Positions 22,045 through 34,559 of a stretch of 64,000 bases of DNA are shown here, piece by piece. The stretch lies in assembly GCA_032622095.1 (NCBI GenBank), contig CP136063.1, positions 34,038,987 through 34,102,986 of the forward strand, read 5' to 3'. The stretch comes from Siphonodentalium dalli (Eukaryota > Mollusca > Scaphopoda > Gadilida > Siphonodentaliidae). The translations under genes were made by a program, and so were the position numbers. The notes under the pieces were generated by a model, which worked only from the letters and a program-made list of their open reading frames with translations, was not told where the DNA came from and made no database searches. Each line of letters opens with the position of its first letter. Within the stretch, counting starts at the first letter, position 1.

Positions 22045-22352
22045 AACAATTGAAACTATTACCCGCCCTACTGTTCACTGTGATGCACCAAACTAAGTGT
22101 ATTTGTCACTTTTACCCGCCCTACTGTTCACTGTGATTGTACTATTACCCGCCGGACTGTTCACTGTGATGTAGTGTATTTGGCACTATTACCTGCCGTA
22201 CTGTTCAATGTGATGTAGTGTATTTGGCACTATTACCCGCCGTACTGTTCACTTTTACCCGCCGTACTGTTCACTATTACCCGCCGTACTGTTCACTATT
22301 ACCCGCCGTACTGTTCACTATTACCCGCCGTACTGTTCACTATTACCCACCG
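22045..22352. repeat. 22-bp tandem repeat with longer early units
   Basis: Unit TATTACCCGCCGTACTGTTC (five pure copies at about 22228-22352). Earlier copies have GTGATGTAGTGTATTTGGCA between them. The open frame is a product of the repeat. Confidence 0.85.
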
Positions 22353-22500
22353 TACTGTTGTATCGTCAACAGGCAGTTTGTAAAAGCATCTTCGGTTTAT
22401 TTAATATTAACTGAGTTGTATCGTCCACATGCAGTTTGAAGCCATCTTTGGATTATTTGTTATTAACTGAGTTGTATCGTCCACAGGCAGTTTAAAGGGT
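22353..22500. repeat. ~65-bp tandem repeat
   Basis: TTGTATCGTCCACAGGCAGT with small variation occurs three times, separated by ATCTTYGGTTTATT and TATTAACTGAG. Confidence 0.7.
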
Positions 22501-23024
22501 TGACATTGTCTGGTTGTAACTCACAGATACTCTAACCCAGTTGTAACAAACCAAAGTATTCACAAGGCCTCATTGTTGACAAATCGCACTGGAACGCATT
22601 GAACCCGCACCCGCATCAACACTTAAATATCGTCCATTTAGACACACGGAATGGTGCACACAAGTTATTTTCAACTAATTTCTTCACAATACAGTTTGGC
22701 AAACGTCACACGGATAACAAAATGCCATCGACAAATAACACCAAACTCTCCCATACATTAGTCCCACACTTGACAGCCATACCATTAGACTATGTGGCTT
22801 TATATGACGTTTTGATCGGAAAAATGTTTGTGCATTTGTTCGTGCACGTTTTATCCATGTATTATTAGCCATTCAGCTGCCATGATTGTTGTATGTTGAT
22901 CCTAGCTTACTTGATTATAATTCAGCACAACGGCATACACATGTAGTGGACAAAGTTAATCGCACCAAAATAAGTTGGCCCGTAAGGGGCAACATTATTA
23001 CCGCAAAGAAATTGTGTGCCCCTT
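22501..23024. other. no gene recognised
   Basis: Open frames on both strands are short and lack domains. Confidence 0.35.
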
Positions 23025-23905
23025 CCTCCTGTTCTGATTCTGACTCTGAAAACGCCAGGTCCGATCAGATCTGTAGACGGAGATGACATACCCCTTAAAG
23101 ATGGATTATCTCTTTAAATAACAAATTTTAAATAGTTGCGTGGGTATAAAATAATAGATATGAACTGAAGACCTATGTCCAGAAAAGCTTCTATCAATTA
23201 ATATTGATTTTATTTCGAATATTAAATCGGGCCCGTTTATGTTACTATTTTTAGAACCGACCATTCGGATGAGACCGTATTGCGATATAGAGCACTGGGC
23301 TGTTCCTACGGCTACGCAACGAATGTCAAATGTCACATATTGGTTGTTTGTATTGTTTTGTTCCACAGATATAAGCGATAATGAGTATAATTAACGTATA
23401 TTTGTGACAAAATTGCACAATATAATTTCTGGTCTCTGTTAACAGTAACCACTATTGTTCGTTAGCTAAACAAACACACCTTTTTAGACCAGAAAATATT
23501 CGAAATAAAATTAATATTAATCGATAGAAGCATTTCCGGACAGGAGTCTTCGATTAAAATCTAATATTTTATACCCCGGTAACTATATAATACATGTTTA
23601 CAAAGAGATAATCCACCTTTACTGAGCTTCACACCAAGCTGTGCGCTAACAATATTGCTCAAGAATCTCAGAATTATTATGAAGTCTCTACAGAAGAGCA
23701 CAGTTATGATATGCACAATGCATATGACACGTACACCGACGATTATGATATACCACCCAACTTGGCATTGACTTTAGACATTGAATCTGTTCATGCCATA
23801 TTATCAACAGCAGAGGACAACTCAGATGAATCTCAGTTTGAACCTGGTCGCCTGCTCACAATTGAACCGCCCACAGTTGTGCCCCTTCTATATATTGATA
23901 TCTAA
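23025..23905 (+). pseudogene. acidic C-terminal coding fragment split by a MITE
   Basis: Right of the MITE, 23622-23905 reads openly to a TAA and encodes an acidic tail (TELHTKLCANNIAQESQNYY, then DTYTDDYDIPPNLALTLDIE, ending VVPLLYIDI). Left of the MITE, removing the element and one TTAA copy puts VDGDDIPL in frame with TELHTK. In a second frame the left side reads SSCSDSDSENARSDQ, so an older frameshift is also possible. Serine-aspartate-rich tails ending in short acidic peptides occur in transposase C-termini and in host proteins alike. The protein is not recognised. Confidence 0.4.
23099..23618 (+). mobile_element. MITE with TTAA target duplication (copy 2)
   Basis: A 520-bp element with inverted ends (AGATGGATTATCTCTTTAAA left; reverse complement of TTTACAAAGAGATAATCCAC right). 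Similarity between the arms extends ~125 bp. TTAA lies at 23095-23098 and TTAC at 23619-23622. No coding capacity. Same family as 5883-6481. Confidence 0.8.
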
Positions 23906-23934
23906 TCCCCCACCCCCCGTAACATAGTCTGCTG

Positions 23935-26470
23935 TTATTATTATTATTATTATTATTATATTTACATTTAAAGAACGCATTCTACAATATTTAGTTTCAA
24001 TGCGCTTTTCAGTCATATTAAGAACACAACATAAAATACATACAGGTGATTTTAAATACAAAAAGTATACAACTAGGATAAGACAATACTAGGTTAAAAA
24101 AAAAAAAAAAAAAAAAAGTAAAACAACGAAACAGTGAGACTAGATTAAAAAAAAAATACATTACAGGTTTCTAATAAAACGACAGAATAAAAATAAGATA
24201 AATGGTGCTCGTTCTAAAAATAGTTAATTAATCCAGTTTAAAACACAATTTAAATAAGTGCGTCTTAAGAGATTTTTTAAAACCAGAAACAGTGTCTGCT
24301 CTCCGAGTATCAAGTGGGAGCGAATTCCAAATGTTAGTCGCTGTTTGTTGGAAGCACATCTCACCATATCTGCTATTTGGTTTGCCGGTCAGAAATCTAA
24401 GATCGCAACCACTTGTCATCGACCTTGTGGATGCGCCACGACCACATGACTTCAGTTTAAACATGGAGGAGATATAGCTTGGGCATTCTCCCCTCAGAGC
24501 CTTGAATACGATTAGTGCACATTTAAATTTCACTCTATATTCGAATGTCATTATGTGAAGTGAACAGAGAACAGTTGTAATGTGATCGTATTTCCATAAG
24601 TTCTGAATAAGGCACGCACAATTATTAATGGTCAGGTCAATTCGCGTGATGTTTTCCTTCGTGAGGTGTGTCATGATGGAATTAAGGCTGTCTATACGGG
24701 CTAACACCAAATAGATCACGGCATGCTTAATTGTACTATGTGTAAGATAGCAACGGACTCTGCGTATAGTTCTAAGATAAAAACAACATGTTCTCACTAA
24801 GTTTGAAACCATAGAATTCATTGACATCCTTGTATCGAAAAAGGCTCCGAGATTCCTGAGCGCCGAACAAGATTTGATTTTCGAACCGTGCAAATTGATT
24901 TCAAAAAGCTCACTGTGATCGCCGTTGACAAGCTGCGATAGTGATTTCAACTAGTGTTTAGTTCCAATAACCATGAATTCCGATTTATCGTCATTCAGCT
25001 TTAATTTGTTGACTTGCATCCACTGTCTAATATCCACAAAACACTCTTCAAGTTTATGTTTGGCTTCTATATAAGATGGTAAGTTGTTGCGAGGAAATTC
25101 AATATAGATCTGAGTGTCATCAGCATAGAAATGAAAATCAACATCATGCCTCGATAGAATTTCACTCAGTGGTGCAGTGTATACTAAAAATAGCAGTGGC
25201 CCAAGAATTTATCCTTGCGGGACACCGACACTTAGTTCCACACATTCTGAGAACGATTCCCCGATCAGTACCGTCTGTTTCCTGTTCGCCCGATACGACC
25301 TGAACCAGTCCAGTGCTGTTCCGCGGACTCCGATGAAATCATGCATACGTGCAATTAGAATAGAGTGATCGCAGGTGTCAAATGCTGCACTCAAATCTAA
25401 CAGCAGAAGTAAGACACAGTTACCGCGATCAATGGCTAGATCAATATCATTTTTGACTCGTAACAGCGCCGTCTCACACGAATGGAATTTCCGATAAGCT
25501 GACTGAAAGTTTTGAAACAATTCATTCTTGTTCATGTGTTCAATTAATTTTTGACTAACTATTTTCTCAAAAACTTTAGAAACGAACGATAAATTACTGA
25601 CAGGTCGATAGTTTTTCAAAATGTCTGGGTCCAAAGTAGATTTCTTAAGTACAGGGAATACAACAGCTGTCTTCATATCATCTGGAACTACACCAGAAGA
25701 GAGTGATGTATTAATTATCCGCGTGAACACTGGACCTACACAGTCAATCAAACCCTCGGATTTCAGAAAACTGGTCGGAATTGGATCTAAACAGCAGGAT
25801 TTGTTTTTCAGTTTGAGGATCACACCAATAACAACACCTTCGGAAACCTGGTCCATTTTTTCAAGAGTGTTGTTGAAAACATAGATGTTGCTGGTGTTAG
25901 TCTTCGCGTCAGGAAATGTCATGCGAATCATGTTAACTTTCTCATCAAAATAGATTACAAACTTATTTGCCAGATCTATCTGTGAAGTATGCGAAGGTAG
26001 TTGTGATGTTTCAGTTTTTGTTAACATGTTGAGACAATCAAACATCTTGCTTTGAGAAGCCTGTGCTAGTTGGCTGTCAAAGTAAAATTGTTTTTGCACT
26101 ATGGACCAATTTAACCACCTTCTTCGAGCAAACAATCAGAGTATTTTTATTCTCTGGAGTTGGGTGGCGTGAATAATTTACAGTCAGTTTTCGTCGTGCC
26201 CTTTTCTCTTGTAGGATGGTGTCATTGAACTACGGATTTAGACGTCTACTGACACTCACTTGTTTTAATGGGACATAATCGTCTAGTCCTTCTACGATGC
26301 AACTGTTGTAACCATTAACATCGAGCACAAGGTAAAGGTTTGGGGCCAAACGTTCAACTAAAGATGGAATGTCTAATGCCTTGAAATTTCTCCTCATTAT
26401 AATCCGTTTAGTCCGAATTGTTCCCTTCTCCATTGATGGATATGAATCAGCCGTGATCACATGCATTTCT
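23935..26470 (-). pseudogene. CR1/L2-like LINE, 5'-truncated and broken
   Basis: Reverse transcriptase blocks in order on the minus strand: NYRPVSNLSFVSKVFEKIV, QSAYRKFHSCETALL, LLLLDLSAAFDTCDH, SVGVPQG, then FHFYADDTQIYIEF with the catalytic YADD, and the C-terminal RCYLTHSTIKHAVIYLVLAR region ending KLCFKLD. Damage: in-frame stops at 26230-26232 (in the PWF motif), 25209-25211 (just after GVPQG) and 24951-24953, plus a frameshift near 26135. The 3' tail carries AAGCGCATTGAAACT, GAATGCGTTCTTTAAATGTA and an (ATT)n microsatellite at 23936-23961, the usual tail layout of L2/CR1 elements. An A-run lies at 24097-24118. The endonuclease and 5' end are missing. Confidence 0.88.
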
Positions 26471-27560
26471 ACTGCATGTCCTTGATTATATACAAGGTAC
26501 CATTAATGGTAGAGCTTATAACGCGGTTTGTTTATCCCCGCTGCTCATTTATTATTTGCCTTCTTTAGCTCCGCTAAAGAATTCCTTGTTAGGGAGGATT
26601 GTGCAGCGTTGACATGTGCACACAGTGTTGACCTGCATAAGTCTTCTGAAGAATTGACCATAGTACGTGTGCCGCCTACACCACTTCAGAAACCTTTCCT
26701 CTTTGAAAAGACTGCTCAAAAATGCCCAGAATATTTCAAACAAACACAATTTTGTTTCTCATTTCCTTCCTGTGAATGCAGTTTGATTCTTTCTTTGTGA
26801 ATATAGACAGGTTAAAAGTTGGAAGGACAAATTATTTGTATTGATTTCGATTTAAATAGTACCATTGCACGCCTGAAATTCGCAAATCTAAATAGTACCA
26901 TAGTTAGGAATGCTCGAATTATTATTAGTTTTTGAGAGTTGCGCAAATCTCCGACAACGAGTTAAGTAAATAGTTACAATTATAAGGATAACAAAGGCAA
27001 CCAGACACAACAACTAGACATACCCTACACTTAACCTGTGAGAAAACTCTAATCATGCGTCTCTTCTATTTAAAATTAGTCAAACAAATGGCATTGTTAT
27101 GACGTGAACAATTCCCGTCAAGATAAATAAAAGACACTCGAACGGAGTTAAATTAAAATTAAACTAGTAAAAAAAGACGGACATGAGTTGTTTAACTTAA
27201 CGAGTATAAATAACCACTTCGAAAAATGAGTTGTTTAACTTAACGAGCATAAATAAACAGTTCGAAAATAGTTTTTGCGAGCTTCAGTGAAAAGTTGTTA
27301 CGCAATTTGTTGGAATAAAAAACAATGAACAATTTGGCAAGCACAACGATTCTATGGAAACCTCATAAGAGAGCCTCACAACACATGAAGCCTCGCGTGA
27401 GTCACAACTTCGCAGTTTATCTGTTCACCGGTCGTTCGACTTATACACAATTGTCGACCGCTCCCGCTGATATAGCAGGAAGTGTTTTCTGGCCGATAAC
27501 ATTTATTTTGTTTACAACAAAGTTTTATGTTTGCAGTGTTATGGTATAAACATCCGTATT
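26471..27560. other. no gene recognised
   Basis: A 45-bp phrase (GAGTTGTTTAACTTAACGAG) is duplicated near 27186 and 27228. The open frames at 26528-26800 and 27325-27549 show no domain. Confidence 0.4.
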
Positions 27561-27576
27561 GTGTTCTATTTATTCA

Positions 27577-28232
27577 GAATGAGCGGTGCGTTCTTCACAT
27601 GCAACATCACTGGAGCTCGGGATCCGTTACTGGTTTCAATCGCAGAATGATTATACACAGAACCAACGTCTCATCTGCCTCTACACGAATCAACCACCAA
27701 GGCCGATAACTGTGAATACAGCGACATCCACACATTGATATCGACGATTGGGGTCAACAGAATATTGGGCGCAGAAAGTTCGTCTACCTCAACATTAGTC
27801 TTAACACGAGAGTTCGCCACACACAGCACACGTACATCTCAGAAGCCATTGTTGGCGTGTATCCATGCAACATACACTCAGGTCTTCACTTCAGGAAATA
27901 TGATAATGTCAAAATCTACCTAGGAGCACCGGGAAATAATAAGTGACATTAATTTTGTCAGAATAGCGCGCTCAACGACTATTTGTATAGATATATAGGC
28001 GAGAAGTTAATTCCTTAACGTCGTGGATATGGATGAGCAGAGCTGGAGTTATACAACAAATTGTCACACGCTTCTAGTTATCGATGCTCTAACTAGAGTT
28101 GTAAATTATCGGATATTATCTTTGCAGAAAATGTTGTCCGAGACAACCTGTATAGAGAAAACTATATATTCCCGCACATAATTCGATCGAAGAGTATCAT
28201 AAGACAACAGTAAGTAGATCTGATGTGGATAC
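27577..28232 (+). pseudogene. unknown-family gene relic, left part (interrupted by LTR insertion)
   Basis: Diverged paralogue of the gene relic in blocks B and C. After a TTTATTCAG acceptor it reads GAFFTCNITGARDPLLVSI. Later pieces are HTYISEAIVGVYPCNIHSG with LHFRKY, and RENYIFPHIIRSKSIIRQQ, each alignable to blocks B/C (TYIHDGISDVLPWNI, HFRK, REEYIIPHDIRSKSIIRPEE). Stops and frame changes are frequent, so it is dead. The reading VDLMWI at the right edge continues as HQIF at 39032, on the far side of the 10.8-kb insertion. The family is not recognised. The presence of a splice acceptor in the same place in all copies suggests a spliced gene or an element with an intron. Confidence 0.55.
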
Positions 28233-28656
28233 TCTACCACTCCCCAGGTTCTTATACACTAAGTTGGAACCCTCAGAAAAGATGGTCATGACATTTATTA
28301 ACACAAGTATAAACAGGTGAACAGCAAGGCAGCCACGGGAGAATAATCTACAATGATATATTCTTATGAACACGTTCAGAACAAGAGTGAGACAAAGAGC
28401 TCGGCTCTGTCTGGTATATATGCTCTGAGAGGAAAACGCCCTGACCCCAGATGTCGTGATTTGATTGGAACACGTGTGCGCCGCGCCCATCAAAACATGT
28501 GGAAATTCAGTAACCTGTTTTGACAAAAGCGGTGAACTCTAAAGTCAGTGACCTAGATCATTCACCTCAGAGTTGTTGTTCCCACATCAGATCAGGACAT
28601 TGAACTCTCAGCTAAGATTAACCCTACTTACATACTTCGTCGTTGAACGTATTACA
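28233..28656 (-). repeat. 3' LTR (minus orientation)
   Basis: 424 bp, about as long as and nearly identical to 38608-39031 by eye. The first bases are TCTACC here instead of TGTACC. On the minus strand it holds a TATATA box (CAGAGCATATATACC) and an AATAAA signal. Confidence 0.85.
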
Positions 28657-28967
28657 TAACTCCTATCCTTTTTTTCAAGATTTTTGTCCGAAGACAAAAA
28701 ACTTGATGAGAGATTTAAACTATCCCATTTGGAATATGAATTGTTCCGAAACAGAAGAATGTCATAATCCTAAAAGTTCCCATCACAGGAATGTCACGTC
28801 CCAAAAGTTCTTTACTCGAGCAAAACCGTCGATTGCTATGAATTGTTCCGAAACAGAAGAATGTCCTAATCCTCGAATAAGCTTTGGTTCTGGAGAGTTG
28901 GTTCTGATCCAGCATTGGAAGTTAATGGTGCCTCTCCCTATTAACCCCGTTTATCTTGGCTATATTT

Positions 28968-29114
28968 AAGAAATAAATACACGGTGTAGAGGTGTGTATG
29001 GTCAAGTTGTACCACAAAAAACTGATTGTAGGACGACGCGTAGCGGAGTCCTACAATCAGTTTTTTGTGGTACAACTTGACCATACACACCGATACACCG
29101 TGTATTTATTTCTT
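28968..29114. repeat. 147-bp near-perfect palindrome (foldback element)
   Basis: Left arm AAGAAATAAATACACGGTGT, then GTCAAGTTGTACCACAAAAA and CTGATTGTAGGAC; the right arm is its complement. A half copy lies at 31521-31595. The TTGTACCACAAA word also recurs in the recombinase introns and flanks (30110-30140, 31680-32310, 34365-34402). Confidence 0.85.
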
Positions 29115-30297
29115 TTGTAATACGACTGAAGGTTTCTGGTCATAATTCGACTGAATTGTCAGCGAAATACTGCGCTTTTACGGCCTCAGGTGAGAAAACA
29201 TTTCGTGGTGTAATTCTGATTGGGCGTACTCGATTTCTTTGCACGGAGTACTCTTGGTAACAATGGGGTCACGTGACGTCGTTTGAAAAAAATTGTCAAT
29301 AGAAAGTGCTACTTGCCAAATTTCACGAATAAAAACTCAACATTGAGACAACATAATAGCCATTAACGATCCGCAATAATAAATTCCAACTATGGCAACT
29401 TATTTAGAACCACAAATACAGGTCCCGATCATCGTAGGTGAATTATATACGGCTGAAATACCTGGAAATACCCGAATTTATCACATGCACGAAATACGGT
29501 GACAGGATTATCACGGACTTGCTCGTCATCTGTCTTTGGTTATGCATTTACAATACATCCATTGATTCCATTCCATGTTCATATAGATGAACACTACGGA
29601 TTGGTGAGTTATCTAGATATTTCCTCTATACTATGTTGTGGAAGACCTAACTTATGCCATTTTTTGACCTGGGGAAAAAACACTTATTTGTCACAATTTT
29701 GACAAATTTTCTCTTCAATTTGAAATTGAACTAACTAGTGCAAAATGTAAATCAAATCTTTTGCTCTGTGAGTGTCAGGTTTCTTATATATGAGTATGAC
29801 CCTGCCTGGAGATCCTGTCAGTACACGTATCATCTGGTGCCCGCAGATAATAAATAGTGCCGACACTATTATTAATTTTGGAAAAAATACCTACGATTTA
29901 TATATATTATGAGCCAAAACTCCCGAACATCACTATACCACTAATATTAGACCATCACTATTATAAGGCACATTGGATTCTTGTAAATTATAATCTCGGA
30001 AATTACTCTGGATTCTCGTGAAAAAGTGGTATGGATTCTCCCAAAATCAGATGAGATACCGGTATATGCCCTGCTTGGTACCCCAAATTGAAATGTTGAT
30101 CCCATTTTTGTGGTACAATTCCACTTTTTCAGATTGTACCACAAATTTTTTTTTTTTCATAAGTCCATACACCGTGCAATTATTTCTTTAATCATATTTT
30201 TGGAGAAGTGGGGAATTGAAAAAATTAACACAATATGTGAATTGAGTAACAATAGTTTAATATGGTGAAATATGATTTTATTAGGATTTAAACAAGC

Positions 30298-31475
30298 TCA
30301 TTTGTAGTAGTTGTTGATAGTGACTTGGCAATCTTTAATCATGAACTGTCCACTGGCATTGCTGATTTCTCTTGTCGCCTGCTGAGTGAGATTAAAGTTA
30401 TACTGTGAACAAGATGTAGCACTATTAGACTGATTTTGGTTGGTTTCTACTCTAGACGTAGCACTATTCTCAATAGCTTGAACTTGATTCTGGTTGGTTT
30501 CCACCGGTATGCATTGCAGAATCTCGGAATAACGTCTCTTCTGTGTTGTGGTTGAGTCTGTATTATATGACCGTATAGATTGTTCACACCTATGGCCGGA
30601 TACTCGCATGATTTCTCGTGCTTCTATTCCTGCATGCGACAGCAGGGTTACCGTTGTTACCCGAACACAATGGTTTGTATAAACCTTGCTTAGTTTAGCT
30701 AAGTGCGATATAACCTTCATCATCTTCTCGATCGTGTGGACGCCTATCGGTCTCCGTTCATACCACACCAATGTAGTGTCTGGTTCGAAAGATGATAATG
30801 TTCTTGGCTTCTGGAATAGGAATTCACAATCAGGATTTAATTTTGAAATGTATAATTTATATGATTTTAAAGGGCAGTTTTCCTTTCCTGATTCATACAT
30901 CCTCCCTTTGGGTGTGTTGTCATCTTTGGTGAATCCAGGCCTGGTTTTTGTTGCCTCATTATACTTCAATTCCAGATAACGATGACCGTTTTCATCTTCC
31001 TTAACGCAATAATCTTCTTTCTTTAAACTTCTGATGTTTTCCCTGCCTCGTCGACCAAAATTCAGCGTTATGTCAAACCAGACCTTCCTCTGCAGAGCTG
31101 TAGGATTTGATAGATCAAACACTGCACCTGATGCAATAGCCATCTCGCCCAATAGCTTTTGCAAATCATTTTGGCATATTGCATCATGGTGCTTTGAAAC
31201 GTCTTTACCATCGCGTTTCAATAACTTTAAGACACTCAAAAACATGTTGTTTGATCTGTTGAATTCTGAATCGGTAGCAATGTTAATGTTTCTTTCAAAT
31301 GGAGGACTCCTCAGATGCCGATTTATTGAGGCTCGTAAACCGATCATAGCTGACTTTCCGTAAGCTTCTCTTCGGTTTGTTCGGACCTCTGCATAGAACC
31401 GCCTCAGCAAATCGTCAAGTTCCGCAACGTTCAGAGCTTCGAAATTTTCTCTCGTTCCATTTGCTGTCAACCATT
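30298..31475 (-). CDS. last exon: tyrosine recombinase catalytic domain
   Basis: The acceptor AATTTCAG precedes 31475, and one base from exon 4 completes the first codon. Catalytic residues are all visible: Arg in FGRRGRENIRSLKKEDY; His and Arg in YTNHCVRVTTVTLLSHAG (HxxR); His in RVSGHRCEQS; and the Tyr nucleophile in SIRSYNTDS, eleven residues after that His. The family block RSPPFERNINIATDSEF and NNMF is intact. The C-terminal ~60 residues are Gln/Asn/Ser-rich (two VETNQNQ repeats) and end in VTINNYYK. No zinc finger or other DNA-binding module is present in this exon. Confidence 0.88.
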
Positions 31476-34208
31476 CTGAAATTGAAATATAATTTGTTTC
31501 ATTGCATTAATTGTAATTAGGAAATAAATACACGGTGTAGAGGTGTCTATGGTCAAGTTGTACCACAAAAAACTGATTGTAGGACGACGCGTTTCATTGC
31601 ATTAATTGTAAATATGTTTAAACAGAAAGTTTAGAAACATAAATTTATTTGTGTGAAAAAGTCCAATGCTGCAATCTGATTAAATCTATTTTTTTGTGGT
31701 ACAATTAACTTTTTTCAGATTGTATCACAAATTATTTTTTTTGTGGTATAATCTGAATAATCAGAAAACAAATTTATTTGTGTGAAAAGTCCAATGCTGA
31801 AAAATCTGATTAAATAAATTTTTTGTGGTACAATTCTATTTTTTTAAGATTGTATCACAATTTTTTTTTTTTTTAGTATAATCTGAATAATCTGACATTG
31901 TTTTTATTTGTGTAAAAAGTCCAATGCTGAAAAATGTGATTAAATAATTTTTTTGTGGTACAATTCTATTTTTTCAGATTGTATCACAATTTTTTTTTTT
32001 TTAGTATAATCGGAATAATCTGAAAACAAAATTATTTGTGTGAAAAGTCCATTACTGAAAAATCTGATTAATTAAATTTTTTGTGGTACAATTCTATTTT
32101 TTCAGATTGTATCACAATTATTTTTTTTTGTGGTATAATCTGAATAATCTGAAAAAAATATATTTTTGTGTGAAAAGTCCAATGCTGCAATCTGATTAAA
32201 TCAATTTTTTTGTGGTACAATTTTATTTTTTCAGATTGTATCACAATTTGTTTGTTTGTTGGTTTTTTTTGGTGGTAACATCTGAATAATCTGAAAACAA
32301 TAGAATTGTACCACAAAACTGGATTGAGATATATACTGTATCAGTGTGCTTACTTTTGAAGAGTCCGATACCCCATTTTGTGTTCTTTTTAGTATTTAGG
32401 CTGTCTTTTGCAGATACCATGGTTTCCATTTCTTCTTCAGTTAATCTGCGAAATCGGTCATCTGTTGGATCCTGAAATAACAATTTGGAAGAAAATTAAA
32501 TTTATGATGCCTGATTTCAATAACAACAAAATAATCTTATGGCTAAATTTGTTTTATTTAAGAAATAAATACACAGTTCACAGGCATGGCATTTTAATAA
32601 CAATATTTAAAGACAGTTTTCTTTTCACATATATGTTCTGCATTAAAAAATAATGCCCCATCATTCAAGATACACTTATTAAAGAAATAAATACCACTTG
32701 TCAAATGCCCCAGTACATACCTCTGTGGCTATATCTTCATGTAAAGCTGTTGCACTTGAAGAGGAACCACCAATATGGGTCTGGAATGTTGCAGATTCTG
32801 TTGGAGTTCTTGTTGGGTTGGCAATCCTTGGTTGGGTTTTGGTGCAGCTGGCTTGAGGCTGAGTAACATATCCACCTGTTGGCCTTGTGTTCACACTTTC
32901 AAGCTGAAATATGGAGAAGTCCTGTTGATTTGGACCCTATTTGTTTTTTGTTTAATTGTTATTCCAATAAAAAAAAAATCAAAATACATAATTACTTTGG
33001 TACTTGTATTATTGATTATTGCTACAGTGGTTCTGCCAACTTCTGGTAGAAATTAAATTGCTCTCCCAAAAATAATTTTGGAATTTCCAACTAATAAGTT
33101 AATTTATTTAAATTATTTTGAAATCTTATGTGATTATTTAAATTCCATGATATTTTGCCTGAATACATATTGAGTCAGGGTCATAAATTACTTAAATCTT
33201 AATGATTCATATGACCAACATAAAGCCAGGAAAGCCTATAACTTAGTATAACTTAGGCTATATGACCTATAAGGCTAGAGACTAGTATATATATATATGC
33301 ATAGCATTATTTTGAGAGAAAAAAATTATGTATTGTACCATGTTGACTTCTGTCTCAAAATCGCTGTCGGTACTGTCCCATGGAATGTGCATACCACACT
33401 CAGCGTCTCTGACATTACTGCCTTCCATTGTGAAATTTGCCATCTGTGAAGAATTTCTTTCGGTATTTGCCGACCACTGAAAAAATAAGGGAATTGTGGC
33501 CATTTCTAGAGGTTTAACTTAAGTTTTAACTTAATTTAAATTAAGTTTTATTTTGTCAAATTGTCTTTAAAAAGTTAGTTTATTGAAATTATTCTGAATA
33601 ATACAATCTACTTTATTGCAACTAGTGGAATTTAATTTAATTTCATCTATAAAAGACAGTCTTCTATATTTATTAATGTGTCATTTGACCAAAGCAGTGA
33701 TCATTTAATAAACAAACAATCTTGCCTAAAACAAATTAGTTTGCGTAAATAATCGTTGTGATTGGCTAAAAGGTGATGTGTTTTCAGCGGCGCCCGTGCC
33801 TTTCATTTAAATTGTAAAGGTAACCGCACTGCGGTCATTTCTGTGTTGGCCGTTGTTGGAACAACATGAATATGATCACCGACTATAGACCATTTTCCTT
33901 ACAAAAATGGATCTAAATTATCTAGTTTAGTAAACTGGTCATTATTCCCCCTCTGGTGAACAAAATAAACGCTTTCAGTTTCAACTTGATTCCGAAATAT
34001 CGAATTACGAATATGATCGAGATTCGAATGCACAGCCATTGGAAAATAAAATTTTACTGATTTATTTTGTCATTTAGTCCTAATATACTTATAAAGTAAC
34101 TTTCTTTGGTAGTAACATATATCAACATACCATAACATCATCTGGACCATATTCATTGGCAACCAAACTGCGTTCAAACGACGAATCGCTAGAAAATTCG
34201 CAAGCCAT
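30298..34208 (-). CDS. tyrosine recombinase gene, DUF3504/Crypton type, five exons
   Basis: Exons by eye: 34208-34131, 33476-33339, 32903-32721, 32471-32354 and 31475-30298. All introns are GT-AG and all phases match, giving 564 aa with no stop. Residues 1-133 are a low-complexity, Ser/Thr-rich leader starting MACEFSSDSSFERS. Then comes an N-terminal core-binding region (DPTDDRFRRLTEEEM, KWGIGLFK, WLTANGTREN, DLLRRFYAEVR) and the catalytic domain. DNA-cleaving tyrosine recombinases of this type gave rise to Cryptons and to host proteins such as the C-terminal domains of ZMYM and QRICH1. The gene lies entirely within an LTR-bounded insertion on its sense strand. Whether it is a mobile enzyme or a domesticated gene is open. 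Confidence 0.82.
31498..31610. repeat. half-palindrome insert flanked by a 19-bp repeat
   Basis: One 75-bp arm of the 28968 palindrome (AAATAAATACACGGTGTAGA ... GACGACGCGT) lies between two copies of TTTCATTGCATTAATTGTAA in the last intron of the recombinase gene. Confidence 0.75.
31660..32320. repeat. ~120-bp intronic tandem array, five units
   Basis: Each unit holds AAAGTCCAATGCTG, CTGATTAAAT, TTTTTTGTGGTACAATTCTA and CAGATTGTATCACAA with a T-run. The pair TTGTGGTACAAT/ATTGTATCACAA is itself an inverted repeat. Confidence 0.85.
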
Positions 34209-34559
34209 TGTAAGATTGTTCTCTCGTTAACGGTTGTCAAGATGTAGCAAAATTCAAAGGGTTACGGGTGCACGTGCGGGTGTACTCCGTTGATGCCCCG
34301 TTTGCGCGGAGTTAGAAAAGACGGGAAAAGTCGCGTGCGCGATCTGAATAAACCGATTTTTTTCGTGGTACAATTGGAAAAAGTAGAATTGTACCACAAA
34401 ACTGGAACGAGATAGCCATGGTAACTCGGGCCACTGGCCAATCAGGACATGGCTTTTAAGCATAGTTAGGCAGGGTCGTATTACAATCTGAATCATCGGT
34501 AGATCCAGCGTTGGAGAACCACGGTGCCTTTCCCGGTCATTCCCGTGCATCCTGGCTAG

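Noticed and set aside
22045-22352. CRISPR-like regular repeat spacing
   Set aside because: Units are contiguous with no unique spacers, and the genome is eukaryotic; ordinary tandem repeat. The same applies to the other arrays.
22218-22439. Tyr/Pro-rich plus frame
   Set aside because: Produced by the 22-bp tandem repeat.
28233-28656. Solo LTR interpretation for each LTR separately
   Set aside because: Individual flanks do not give a target duplication, whereas the outer flanks of the pair do (ATAC) and the interrupted relic is continuous across the pair.
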